This document shows positions 32,098 to 44,742 of a stretch of 64,000 nucleotides of DNA, piece after piece (position 1 is the first letter of the stretch; the number at the start of each line of letters is the position of its first letter). The position numbers were made by a program, and so were the translations under genes. Origin of the DNA: Mercurialis annua. Lineage: Eukaryota; Streptophyta; Magnoliopsida; Malpighiales; Euphorbiaceae. Location: contig NC_065571.1 of the NCBI RefSeq assembly GCF_937616625.2, positions 11,472,501 to 11,536,500 on the forward strand, read 5' to 3'. The notes below the pieces were generated by a model. The model saw nothing but the letters and a program-made list of their open reading frames with translations. It was not told the DNA's origin and did no database searches.

Positions 32098-33005
32098 TAA
32101 GTACAAAATGATTCAATTGTGATAAATTATGGATTTATTCGTCTGATATCATTAATTTAAATATTCTTTTTGTGTTAAATTGAAGAGTTGAAATGAATCT
32201 TTATTATAAGCTAAACAATATAAAAAGGTAATTTGGGTGGGGTTGGTTAGATCGTACCACGTTAGCGCCAAAAAGGGACGAAGTTTCCTCCTTTGAAAGG
32301 CGGCATCGTTACACGTTCCTTCCATTGTCAATTCAGATTTGTTAGAATATCCTTCTATTTAATATTCAAAATAAAAAACAAATCTTAAGAAATTTTCTTT
32401 CTTTAGTTAGACTTCATTTGACAAAACATGTATTTGAATAAATTTATTGCCTTGGCATGTAAAAATTATTCCGCAATTGCCGTGCTATTATATGTAAAAA
32501 AAATGTAGTAGTCCTGTGAAAATTTTAATGATTATAAACACTCATTGGCATGAGGTTTTAAAATAGAGGATCATAAGTCATGACACAAATAATTATTTTA
32601 TAAGGAAAAATAACAAATTGAGGTTGAGGTTGAATTTAGTTGTGTATATGTAAATTGACATACGAACTCAATTAATTAATTTATGACAAAAATACTAGTA
32701 TATTTTATCTTGTCGAATTTCCAACACGCAAATAATAAATAGGTTTAGTATATTATTTTAATATTATTTATATTCGATCAATTTAAATAAAAAATTAAAT
32801 ATTTCATATATACTTAAAATTAATTTTTTTATTTTATTATAAATCACATATTATATTATGGATCGTATTTATATTGACCCTAATTATAACATCAAAATAG
32901 ATTGACAGAACACGACCCATCTATTTATTTTGACTAATGTAATCCAAAATGGTTAGACAATATCCTTAAGAAATTTAGAATTTCTAATCAATATTATACT
33001 TTCAA
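32098..33005. other. Intergenic, no gene seen
   Basis: Mostly AT-rich and unassigned. A GC-richer patch at about 32225-32345 (with TTAGCGCCAAAAAGGGACG and a following stretch) stands out and could be a decayed promoter or 5' UTR, but no ORF follows. Confidence 0.35.
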
Positions 33006-33163
33006 CTAGTCGTAAACCCGCGATTTTCGCGGAATCAAATTAACTTTTAATTTAAATAATCATTTTTTAAATAATGTCAAAAAATCAATAGATTTTTGAA
33101 TTTTTTGAGTCGGAATCTGGTTATTTTCTTATATGTAATTATGAATAACTTAATTTACTTTTA

Positions 33164-34986
33164 GAGAAAATAACAAGAAAAGTCATAAATTATAATTCTT
33201 TTTCACCAATTACCATCTTAGCTATAGTTATTTCTTTGTTATCATTATCATATCAATTAATACCACAAAATTCATTTAGTTTTCATTTAGTGCCATCTTC
33301 TACAAAACACATACTGTCCTTCCTCCCTAAAAATTCCCTGCCGTTTTAGGCTGCTGTTGCGGTTCAGACAACATGGCATGCAGTGTCGTTTTAGCTCAGT
33401 GTTGCAAAGAAAAAAGGATTGGGTAAAGGGAGGGAATAGAGTTTTAATGGTGAGGCTTCACCAACTGTTCAATTGAATAGTGGGTAGGGGTGGTTGGTGA
33501 ACGAAGTGACGTTATTGGCTTCACCATCTTATTAATGAGAAAGAAAGAGGGTAAGGAGGACAGGGCAAGATTTAAACTACAAAATTAATGAGTGTTAATG
33601 AGTGAGAATTACATGAGTATACCTTTTAATTATTATTATTTTCAAAATTTTGGATTGAAAAAATTAATTAAATGTAGTAATTTGAGTTTAAGTAACCGGA
33701 TTAATTAATTTTTTAAATTATTATATTTTATTTTTATCGATTTAATCGATTCATTCGACTTATTAGATCGGTTCATTTTCGTATTTTGAAAAATTTAGTC
33801 AATTTGATTAGTATTATTATTACATAATATATGATTCATTTTCGATACATATTTGATATATCTACTATATAATTTAAACACAATGGATTGTTTTAAATTG
33901 TTCTCTTTTATTTTTATCGATTTAACTGAATCAACCGACTAATTCAATTATTTATTATCATTTATGTTATGAATAGATGACTATCAAAATGTTATATCAT
34001 GGATATATTTTTGATACATATTTGATACATTTCCGACACATGTGATACATACATGATACATATGTGATACATAATTTATACATGCTATTTATAAAAAAAA
34101 CATGATATATACATTTTTAAATGTACTTAATCGATACATCAATGATACATAATTTATACATGATAAATGCATTTTTTTACAATATCTTTTATTTTATTTT
34201 ATTATATATATTTTTTATAGATATTTTATACATCTTCAAGACACATTTGATACATCTCTGATAATTTATATATGGTAGATACATTTTTTACTACATAATT
34301 TATAAAAAAATATTTTTTTTAAATGTACTGAATAAGATACATCGTTAATACATAATTTATACATGATATTTTTTAAAAAAATATTCATAATAGATACATA
34401 TTTGATACAATAATATATTTGATAAATAATTTTTAAAATTATACTTTTAAAAAAATTAAATCATTTATGTATTTTTATATTTTTAAAATTTAATATATTT
34501 ATATTTAATATTTTTATATCCACAGAAAATAAGTTATATGGAAAGCATTATGCATGTTCCATTAAAAAGGATGATTAAATTCCATGCAAATCTCAACAGT
34601 TCCTCAACAGCTGATGTTAAAGAACATTAAGTAAAGGTGGCTGGACACAAGAAAAATAATTAACGGCAAAATGGTAGTATAGTCAAATAAGTTACTTGTT
34701 TTATTAAAAAACAAATAAAAAAATTGTGTATGCAGAAGACGTATGCATCAGTTTGAGGCTGATGCATGGGTCAGCAGGGGACGCGTGTCCAATCTGACGC
34801 GCGTCAGGACACATATTTAAAAAATAAAACAGTGTTAGGTGAGAAAGATATGTACGCGTGTCTTCATTCTATTAAGATGGCATGAATGTAAAGTTTTTAT
34901 GTTTTGTGGTAGAAATGTAAAATAGATGAGGTAAATGGCAATTGATGTAATTGAAGTCCAATTTTTGGTAATTTTGTTATTTTCTC
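33164..34986. mobile_element. MULE-type element, 1.8 kb, 9-bp target duplication
   Basis: GAGAAAATAACAA at the left pairs with TTGTTATTTTCTC at the right, and looser inverted similarity continues (GTGCCATCTTC against AAGATGGCATG). TTACTTTTA at 33155-33163 recurs at 34987-34995. The inside is non-coding, with GC-richer patches near 33340-33560 and 34740-34870 and a GATACAT-rich middle. It could be a non-autonomous MULE carrying foreign sequence. Confidence 0.75.
33950..34410. repeat. GATACAT / ATACATTT short repeats
   Basis: More than 15 copies of TGATACAT, with variants such as TTTGATACAT and ATAATTTATACATG, are scattered at irregular spacing of about 10-40 bp. The irregular period and AT-richness indicate simple sequence evolution, not a CRISPR-like array. 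Confidence 0.6.
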
Positions 34987-36568
34987 TTACTTTTATAGTT
35001 TACATATTATGAATTCTATCTCCAATGCTTTATTAAATATAAGTTATATTTCTAAAAAAAAATATAAATTATAATATGAATATTGTCCATATTACATACA
35101 ATATATACCAATTAAAAATATGTTTTTTATTCTTATTCACTCACATTCTTAAAAAGTAATAATATTTTTATCTGAATGAATCTAAAAAAAAAGCAAAATT
35201 AATTCAGCATTGGTTTAGTTTTTTTTAGCTTGGTTGAAATTGACAGTCATATTTTTTCTTCATTTATCTTTCTTGATAGCATCCATATAAAAGAAGTTAA
35301 TGTGAATAAATAGATAGTTTTTACAAATGAAGCCTGCGACTATTTACACTCTCTTCAAAACTTATAACAATTTCAGGGACCTTATGTGTTATCCAAATCA
35401 ACTGTTAAACTTAATATGGTATCATAATAAGACTTATAGTTTTATTTTAAATATTTCAATAATATACTATTGTTTAATCTTTATAATTTATTGTAATAAT
35501 ATTTTCATCCAGCCTGGTGATTAACTCATTCTAACTAATATTGTTTAAGAAGAATAATTATTTAAATTTAATATTGAGTTAATGTATTAAACCAATTTTT
35601 TTTGATATAGTATTGAAAATTATTTAACTAAAAAACTATTAATATATATCCTCATCAAGATGGAGCCAAAAACCAGAAGAGAAAGCGAGCTATTCTCGAG
35701 AGATTGAAAATTAACACTTGAACTAAAATAAAATACAAAAAATTAACTTAGATCTTAATTTAATTTTTTAACTTATCATTCACTTTGACTTCTAATATCA
35801 AAATTATAATACCAGCTAATTTAGAAACTAATATCAAAAATTAAATTATGTAAGAAAATTGATACCAACTTTTTTATTACTCAATAAAAATGAACTTAAA
35901 ATTATAATGACATGAGACTTACTAATTTTAATTTTCTTTCGACTTACTATTTTTTTTATAAATATACTAAAAATTAATAAGTCTTTAATTTTTTTTAAAA
36001 AATTAATACAAGAAAATCCAAATAAATTGTCTTCTTCCTTTTTTATAAAAGAAATTTTTTGTAAATAACTTTTTGGTAAAAACATGAATTACAGCATCAA
36101 TAATATGTAGTAGTAAGAGATTTTGAAAAATTGATTTTTAAACATAATAGTAACTTAAGAAATTTTTAACACTTAGTTATATCAAAGTGGTGTTTTACCA
36201 ATCCCAACGGAATAATATGGGATAAAGGAGTGTTAAATTATTTAATGGACGTCTAAATAGCTAGAGCCAGTTAAAATTTATTATAAAAAGTTTAATTCAA
36301 ATAAGTCTTTTAAAAAATATCTATTTTAATGTTAATAATAAATTATTTAAAAATATTGATAATTACTAATATGAATACTCTTTGAATAATAACTTCTATT
36401 TTAGGTAAAAATCAAATAAAATATAATGTTAAAATAATAAAAATTTAATATATTTAAAGTTAATATAGATTAGAACACTATATGTGTAGAGATTAAAAGT
36501 TAATATAAATTAGAACACTTATTAAAATAAATACAGTTTAAATAAGTGATTTAAAAAGAGTGTAAACT
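34987..36568. other. AT-rich, no gene seen
   Basis: Between the two MULE-type elements. ORFs here are short and of biased AT-rich composition without family similarity. Possibly Helitron body. Confidence 0.4.
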
Positions 36569-36660
36569 GATGAGAATGCTCTATTTTGTGAGAATTAATG
36601 AGAAAATTCTATATAATGAGAATTAATGAGAAAATTCTATTTGGTGAGAATCAATAAGAG
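36569..36660. repeat. Short tandem repeat of about 31 bp
   Basis: Three imperfect units built on TGAGAATTAATGAGAAAATT, each with a TCTAT-containing tail. The last unit runs into unrelated sequence with GGCCTCCGTCGGTCCTCTC. Confidence 0.6.
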
Positions 36661-36749
36661 GCCTCCGTCGGTCCTCTCAATTATATAAGTATATCGATAA
36701 TTTTAATAAATTATTATACATATATTATTGTTATCATCCTTTTTATATA

Positions 36750-38060
36750 GAGATTATTTTCCAAATACCTGTTTTTGGCAACGTATTTACACCATTTCAA
36801 CCCATCTTTCTCTTATTTCCTACGCTACCTATTTCTCTAACTTATTTACTAAAATCCCTATTATATAAAGAATTTTTATCTCATTTTAGGTTAAATTTTT
36901 ATATAACCACTCTTTTTTTCTCTCTTTTCTCTGTTCTCTCTCAAAGTTCTCTCTTCTTTTCTTCTTTTTGTTTATTTGATTTTCAGTTTGTCTCCTTCGA
37001 TTATTTTTCCGTGTGTTTTTCCGGTCGCGCTCCGTTTGTCTACTTTCGATGGATTTCTCGTCGTCGTTTCCGGTTCGTCTTTTCCGTTCGCGCTAGTCCG
37101 TTCGTCTCTTTCGTTCACGCTATGGATTTTTCGACTCGTTTCTAGATTTGTGTAATTTTTTTAAGTTTTTTGTAATGATTTAAACATTTTGTAAATAAAG
37201 TATTGTAAATCTATAATTTGTTGTTTAAAATATTGTTCAATTATTCATAATATTATTTATTTTGTCTTCTCTTATTCATATATTTTTTTATTCATATTGA
37301 TTTTGTAAAGAACAAATTGATTTATGGTGCATTTGTTGTAATTTAATAATATATTTACGGTTTAATGTATTTTTTGTGTATTTTTCCGTTTTTTTAGTAT
37401 ATCTATGGTGCATTTACAGTGTTTATGGTGTATTTGCAGTATTTCATGGTGTAGACCACAAAAAACACTACAAAATGTTAAAAATACACTATATATATAC
37501 ACTATATATACACTGATCTTACACTATAAAAACACCATAAACATACTATATATATATATATATACTATTGTTACACTATAAAAAATAAATAAAAAATTCA
37601 GGAAAGAAATCTATAAAAAATAAAAATTAACAGTATATACACACTATATATACACTAATATTACACTATAAAAACACTATATACACTATTGTTACACTAT
37701 TAAAAAATAAAAAAAAATTACAGGAAAAAAATTTATAAAAAATAAAATTAACAGTATATATACCCTATATATACACTAATCTTACACTATAAAACACTAT
37801 ATATACACTATTGTTACACTATAAAAAATAAAATAAAAATTCAGAAAAAAAAATTTATAAAAAAATATTAAAAATTGTCGGTCGGTACGGTCGGCCGAAC
37901 CGAAAAAACAAAAACCGAAATTGGAAACCGAAAAAGGTATTTATGAAATTAAAAAAAAAAGTATTTTTCGTAAATAAAAATAATCAGAAAAGAAAAGTCA
38001 AAATTTGAAAGGTAAAGTTGTAAATAAGTTGGGGAATAGTGTATTTCAGAAAATTACCAC
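36750..38060. mobile_element. MULE-type element with 9-bp target duplication
   Basis: The left arm GAGATTATTTTCCAAATAC and the right arm, reverse-complemented, GTGGTAATTTTCTGAAATAC are similar. TTTTATATA at 36741-36749 recurs at 38061-38069. The interior has CT-rich sequence that looks like a transcribed leader (36900-37140) and a tandem array (37475-37865). It ends about 350 bp upstream of the DGK transcribed region. Confidence 0.6.
37475..37865. repeat. Three tandem copies of a unit of about 122 bp
   Basis: Each unit holds the order AACAGTATATA, TATATACACTAAT, TTACACTATAAAA, CACTATTGTTACACTAT, an A-rich run, then ATTCAGGAAAAAAAT. The first copy is partial and has an expanded TA run. It lies inside the MULE-type element. 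Confidence 0.7.
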
Positions 38061-38685
38061 TTTTATATATACATATTAAATTTGTTTAGTTCTATTAAAA
38101 TTCAAATCAAATCAAATATATAATCTACACAGAAATATTAAAATAAATCAGACATATTTTTTAAAAAATTATGAGAATTAAACAATATTAAATCCTATAA
38201 TAAAACAAGAAAAGAAAATGTTAAAATCACACCAAAAATGAAACTTATAAAATGGTAAATATCAGAGTCACACCAAATAACGACACTACCAACTAAAGCT
38301 TCCCTCGTCCGTTTACAGGAGCAGGTAGTCGAACCCATAAACACACGACAGCCAAAACAAGAAAATGTTAAAGAAAAGGAAAAAGAAACTGCTCTGAAAA
38401 TTTATTCATTAAAGCGCGTTGATTCCAACAAAACTTCTTCTTCTTCTTCTAAAAGTAAGAATCGCTTCTCTGCGACTTTTCTTTATCACGTGAATATTCA
38501 TTTTCAATTCCTATTATTATATTCTTTTCAATTCTTTATATTTATATATCTTTTGTAAAATATTCAGGTTAAGTATAACATTATTTTGTCTCAGCGAGAA
38601 AATCGAGAGGAAAATTAAAAAAAATAAAAAATCGTAACAGTTTTTTTCGGTTAGTTAGTTAGATTAGTTGATTAAAATTGTGATA

Positions 38686-41600
38686 ATGAAGAAAATGGAG
38701 TTGCGTAACAGTTTTTCTCCTCGATTTAGAGATCTTAAAGAGTCAATTCGTGGTTTCATGTCTAGAAGGTTTAATTCGTGATCACATTATGTGTTTTTTT
38801 TTGTTCTGTTGAATTTTATATAATTTAATTTATTATTGTTGTTGATGATGATTTTATGTGCAGTCAAGAAGATGAGAAATCAAAGGATGGAGTATTGAAG
38901 GATTATTATATACCTGATTATATTCTTGTTCCTGAAGGATCTTCATCAGAAAATAATAGTAATCATTATGTGAACAGTGATGAGGATGATGATTATGATG
39001 TTCATAATCATCAGCCGTCTTGTCCCGTGTTAGTGTTTATCAATTCGAGAAGTGGTGGACAGTTAGGAGGGGAGCTTCTCGTTACTTATCGGTCTCTTCT
39101 TAACAAAAATCAGGTGCGATTTTTGAATCTTTTAGTAATCAATCCGTTACGTGTAGTTTGTTTGTATGCAACAGTTCAAGAATTGAATATGATTCTGAAT
39201 TTCAGAACTTCTATTGACCAATAGATTAAGGATTAATAGTTAGAGTATTGGAATTTGGAATCTAACATAATAGTTGACCCTTATATGTTTCTAAAGGGCG
39301 AATTGTTTGTTTTCTTCTAGGTTTTTGATTTGAAAGAAAAGGCTCCTGATAAAGTCCTACATCAAGTTTATGCTACGCTGCAAAAATTGAAGAACAATGG
39401 TGATGAATTTGCTGCTGAAATTGAGAAGCGACTGAGAATAGTTGTGAGTTAATTTGATTAATTTTGTGGCTGTTTTCTACTAACACGGAGTTTTCATGTT
39501 TCTGATATAATTAGATGGTTAGGTTGCAGGTGGAGATGGTACAGCTGGTTGGCTACTTGGAGTAGTATGCGATCTCAAACTACCTCAACCTCCACCAATT
39601 GCTACGGTCCCATTGGGAACTGGAAATAACCTTCCCTTTTCATTTGGCTGGGTAAGCTTTACTCAGATCATGTGTTTTTAAATTATACTGTATTAGTTTG
39701 TTATGAGTCCTATTGCTTTATGTTCTTGTTCTCTTAGTTTAGTTTTGCTATTTCACACACGGCTGACAGCGCAGTTTAGGTCATGAATTGCTTCACGTTG
39801 CACCTGAAATTCTTTTAGTAAATTATTAGTATCCCTCTTTTAATACTATCAATGTATGGTGCCAAAAAAATAAGCCAAAAGAAGTAATATTTTGGCAAGA
39901 ACTGTAGCGTGCTATACAAAATACCTTTGATAACCATAAAATGTAACTAAATCAACACTGAATTGCTTCATTTGAATTCAATATATTTAGATTCTTTATT
40001 ATTTTCAATTTTTCCTTGATCATCAATGCACAAATTATTGTTTTTTTGGATCCTTACGTTCAGATGTTCATTACTCGAAATTCAGTTTTGAACTAGAATC
40101 TTTTTGGTCATGTTTGTTCTTGTTTAACAGGGAAAGAAAAACCCTGGTACAGACCGTTTATCTGTAGAGTCATTCTTGCAACAAGTACGAGCTGCGAGGG
40201 AAATGAAAATTGACAGGTATTACACTAATTACCAAAATATTCTACCTGTATGTTGCTTCCCAACCTGATCCATTTCTTATTTTTTATCTTCATAAATATC
40301 TAAACACGACCTTTCATATTTGTGTGTTTTTATTAGCTGGCATATCATCATGAGAATGAAATGCCCAAAAGAAGGCTCCTGTGATCCTGTAGCACCTCTT
40401 GAATTACCTCATTCGTTGCACGCGTTCCACCGTGTCTCTGAATCAGATTCATTGAATATGGTAAGTTCTAGTTCTATGTGATTATATGATGTTTTGAATT
40501 TGGAACAAACAAGAAGATAATCCTTGATGTTTCACTGAAGACATCTGAAGCGAATATAGCTATTTATTGCCTAGTGTATCTATGTGCCAGCTAATACCTG
40601 CAATAAATACTTGCAAAAGGAACAGAATGACATTCTTAAATGTCAATCTCAGAAGTTACTTCATTTTATTACAAACTTACAGAAGGAACAGAATGGCATT
40701 CTTAAATGTCAATCTCAGAAGTTACCTCATTTTATTACAAACTTACAGAAGGAACAGAATGGCATTCTTAAATGTCAATCTCAGAAGTTAACTCATTTTA
40801 ATCAGAAACTTGCAGAAGGAACAAAACGTCATTTTTCGTCAATCTCAGAAGTTCTCTTTTTTTTTATTTGCTTGTTCTTTCATTTGTCTTTCCTTCTCTC
40901 GTGGCATGCTACCTAGTTATTTTATATGTGATTTACATTAAACAGAGTCCTTTTTGGGTATCGGTTAGTTTCTCTTTGAATGTTTCTTTTGCCTCTTTAA
41001 AGATCCTTATCAGTGAAATGTTTTTGGTTGTTTTCAGGAAGGTTATCACACTTTTAGGGGTGGATTTTGGAACTACTTCAGTATGGGTAAGACATTTTTG
41101 CTTCTACTTTATAGTTTTTTTCATTGATGTAAAAAAGGATAAATTCCCATATATACTTGAGAAGAGGAAATTTGAACGTATTATATGATGCAAAAGAAAT
41201 TAATATTTAAATTATTTTACTTTATTGAGACATTTCATACGATTTTATTACAAGTATAATCTCTTTTCCTAGATAGATAATTCAGGATATAAGTGCAACT
41301 ACATCATAATTCAATTAAATAAGGAATTTGTCGGATACTTGAATGCAGTTATCCCACCCTTTGGTTAAAATATGAGATTTGAGGGAAGAGTGTTATTAAT
41401 GACATAATTCTTTCCTGTTATGACCTACCATTGTATTATTCTTCTTGCCAAATTCCTTCATTGATGTGCTCTATAATCTACAGGAATGGATGCTCAAATA
41501 TCATATGCCTTTCACTCAGAGAGGAAGTTACACCCAGAAAGATTTAAAAATCAATTAGTTAATCAGGTATGGTACATAGATTTTGTATTATGCAGTTTTT

Positions 41601-44600
41601 AGTCCTCATGATTGAAATTTGATATGATCTTATCCTTTTCTATGTTAATTTTGTTGTTGGTTTAAATTAAAGATGAAAGTTGGAAGCTCCATTATCTAAA
41701 TTATTCATAATTTTGTCAAAGGATCAAATTATCAAAATGCTAACCTTTAAAACATTATTCTTCAAAAGCTCTCAGTGATTTTGTTTGAGCTTTAAGCATG
41801 TGAAAACAATGATAGTTATATCCCTACCTGTTCATAATAAGCTATTATGCGCTCATTGTTAAATGTTTTTTTTTTCTTTTCTTGGAATGGTCATCAACTC
41901 AAGTGTTTTTGATAACTACTAGGGTTTCCTAAGAAATAGTCAACATAAAAGAAATAGGGGGATGTTTGTTAAACAGACTATTGGCTTAGAACTTGTGCAA
42001 TTTTACATTAAGAAATTTTACTTGGTGATTAAATAAATGGCCCATCATGCATTCTAATGGTTAATGATCTCAATTTTTCTTTTTTTCCTTTTTTGGAATA
42101 TTCTTTATCTCCTTATTGCAATTGGCTAATTTGCGACAATCTTACAGAACTACCAATATCCTTAAACTATCAATTTTGGTTTTGCATTATTGGACTAATT
42201 TTAATACTATTAGGATGTGTAACTGATAATTTCTTGTTAAAATGATATTAATTATTTCTGTTTTTTTTATCTTGGTTCATTAGAGTACTTACTTAAAGCT
42301 AGGATGCACTCAAGGATGGTTTCTTGCCTCTCTTTTTCATCCTTCTTCACGGTCAGTCTCCTGTTGCAAGTTCTTTTCCTCTTATTGCTATATTAGTTGT
42401 CAGCTTGTAGGAATTATTAGTATTTTTTGTTCTTCAGTTTATTGTTTTATAAAGTTTAGGTTATGTTGTGTAATTGAACCTGTCTCCCCTCTCGTAGTCT
42501 TCGTAGTTGTTTTGCAATTAGGCAAAATTTCTTATTTAATTAAGAGTAATGATCTTTATTTCCACATTTTTGTAAGTTAATGGTGGAAAACTACCGTCTC
42601 ATTTTCCATTTTGCTGCATCATCCTCTACGTTAATCCGATGACTGCTTTTATGTTGGTGCCACTACTGCAGTGTAAACGTATGATCTCCAGTCTGCTAGG
42701 GTAGTGGAGAAATTTTTCTACCTAGTGGAGAAAAAAGATTTTTTATGATGCTTTTGTCGACGACATTAGTTATAACTTGTAAACACGAGACAATTTAACA
42801 AATCAATCCCTCGAGCTAATCTGAATTCTGCATATTCCTGTAGTTGTGAGGCTTTTAGATGTATTAAAAACCTATCCGGTGATCTAATAATATTGTTTTT
42901 TTAGTACATTACTGAAATGATTAAATCTGAATTCAAAGAATTAAATTAGATTCTGCCATTCCCTTCTCCCAATTTCTTGCTTCTTATATATGAAATGGTT
43001 GAGTAGATTTCAACTTTTTTTTGTTTGACTAAAGTTTTTGAGACTGATGATATCAAGTGTTTATTCTGTGTTGTTGCATTGCCTTTGTTTGTTTATGTGA
43101 CATTTCTTGCAAATAATGCAGGAACATAGCACAGCTTACAAGGGTTAGAATCATGAAGTCAAAAGGTCAATGGGAGGACCTCAGCATACCTAGCAGGTGA
43201 AATATGATATTCTTTATGCAGTGCTGTGTCTTCCCATGGTTCTTACCCTAAAGTAGTAAAATTATTAGCTGCTGAATTGAATGCTTCGATTAACGGAATT
43301 ACACAGTTGTCATGAAACCCAAACTGGATTGTTATGGCAGATGGGGAAGTATTTTCTGTTAAAATATTCTTTCAGAGAATGGAAAGGCATTTAAACGTTT
43401 AATGAAAGATGAATAACTAATAATCATCAACTAATGCTTTTTCGTAGTAGCTAGGAGACCATGTTAATGGGTTGTGGATGTGGAAATGATATATATATCT
43501 AGTATGACACATTTCGACAACACTCATGGTTGGTCCTAAGTTTAGAATATGAAGTTAGATCTGTCCTGGAAACTGAAATATTTCATGCTTTGGTTATTCC
43601 TTTGCGTGTGATAAATAATGTGATTGGAACTTTCCATGTCACACCGTGCGTAAAAGTGATTCTTGATTCAGTTTGTAAAAGCAATGAGCATAGCATATAT
43701 GACTTTCTTTATCAAAATTTAGCACTTCAAACTGAAAGTGATTAGGCTGTATTTGATCTTTTTTTAATTGTGTTTTATTTTTCTTGTTTCCTTTGGTCTT
43801 TCTTATGCTATAAAATTCTTCTATACTACAGAAGACCAGTTCAAGCTCAATAGAGATGTAACAACTGATTTTCTGACACTTGATATTTTTGAAATACAGC
43901 ATTAGGTCTATTGTATGCCTTAACTTGCCAAGTTTTTCTGGTGGTCTCAATCCATGGGGAAAACCCAATGGGAGGAAATTGCACGATGTATGTACTCTCT
44001 CTCTCTCTCTCTCAGCTTTTCCTGTACGTGCAAGTTCGTACAGTGTTGCTGTGTGATTTAGATAAAGTTGCTATTTCTTACATGGCATGTCTTCTCAGTT
44101 CATTTTCTAAACAATTTCCAAAAATCTCACTTACAGAGGGACTTAACGCAACCATATGTAGACGATGGCCTTATTGAGGTCGTCGGTTTTAGGAATGCTT
44201 GGCATGGGCTTGTTCTTCTTGCTCCAAGTGGACATGGGACTCGTCTTGCACAGGTATGAACTACGAAATAGTCCAGTATGCTATTCAAAGTGATATATGA
44301 AATTCTGCCACTCGACTCTTCTTTTCCTAATATTAAGAATGCGGGTAATAAGAGATTGATGAATCTCCTTTTGAAATTTACATCCATACTATAAATTTGT
44401 TTGCAGGCGAGTAGAATCCGTTTCGAGTTCCGCAAAGGTGCAGCAGAAGACACCTTCATGAGAATCGATGGGGAGCCTTGGAAACAGCCACTTCCTGTTG
44501 ATGATGACACAGTAGTTGTGGAGATTTCAAATCACGGCCAAGTGGCCATGCTAGCTACCCCACTATGTAGATCAAAAAGTATTTTTGATCCAGAATCACC

Positions 44601-44742
44601 TATAAAAAATTTCCATGAAGACGAGGAGGATAGTACCGACGAGGACGATGAATCTGCTGAAGATTCAGAAGAACGAAGGAAGTTTGGAGCTGCTGACACT
44701 TTCAAATTTCCAGATGATTTTGATATGTCTCGTCTAAGTTAA
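38686..44742 (+). CDS. Diacylglycerol kinase, C1-less plant type (536 aa, 13 coding exons)
   Basis: Coding exons: 38686-38768, 38864-39113, 39321-39443, 39523-39651, 40131-40216, 40337-40460, 41038-41086, 41484-41566, 42284-42351, 43122-43196, 43900-43987, 44137-44253 and 44407-44742. All borders are GT/AG and phases agree (1611 nt). The enzyme phosphorylates diacylglycerol to phosphatidic acid, a lipid signal. The catalytic domain starts [13 protein letters not shown] (about residue 80), with [10 protein letters not shown] (about 153) as the ATP-binding loop and [14 protein letters not shown] soon after. The accessory domain includes [19 protein letters not shown] and [11 protein letters not shown]. 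There is no C1 or EF-hand region, as in plant clusters II and III; I lean to a DGK5-like member. The acidic C-terminal tail ([20 protein letters not shown]) is notable. ATG 38686 follows an in-frame stop. A 5' UTR intron is likely at 38455-38594. Confidence 0.92.
40610..40860 (+). repeat. 66-bp minisatellite in DGK intron 6
   Basis: Three near-identical and one diverged copy of a 66-bp unit (AGAAGGAACAGAATGGCATT and onward) stand at 66-bp period, for example 40681 and 40747. The unit is 22 codons long and open in two forward frames, so peptides with [13 protein letters not shown] repeats can be read, but it is flanked by good exons and no splice borders surround it. I treat it as intronic. 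Confidence 0.85.

Larger units (their letters stand above)
33006..38073 (-). mobile_element. Candidate Helitron with clear 3' end, 5' end uncertain
   Basis: The minus strand ends with hairpin CCGCGAAAATCGCGG, a short spacer, then CTAG before host T at 33005, a good Helitron 3' terminus. Two 5' ends are possible: TCTCTATATAAAAAGG at 36753, or a TG-for-TC version at 38073 that is restored if the MULE-type element at 36750-38060 is removed. Two MULE-type elements lie inside. No replication-helicase coding seen. Confidence 0.35.

Noticed and set aside
33950..34410. CRISPR-like array from GATACAT repeats
   Set aside because: Units are too short, unevenly spaced and AT-rich, in a plant nuclear context; this is simple-sequence repetition.
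36741..36753. Firm Helitron 5' end at 36753
   Set aside because: TCTCTATATAAAAAGG overlaps the TIR and target duplication of the MULE-type element starting at 36750, so the resemblance may be created by that junction.
40567..40916. Overlapping ORFs in DGK intron 6 as exons
   Set aside because: They are readings of the 66-bp minisatellite; the exons on each side join in phase without them.
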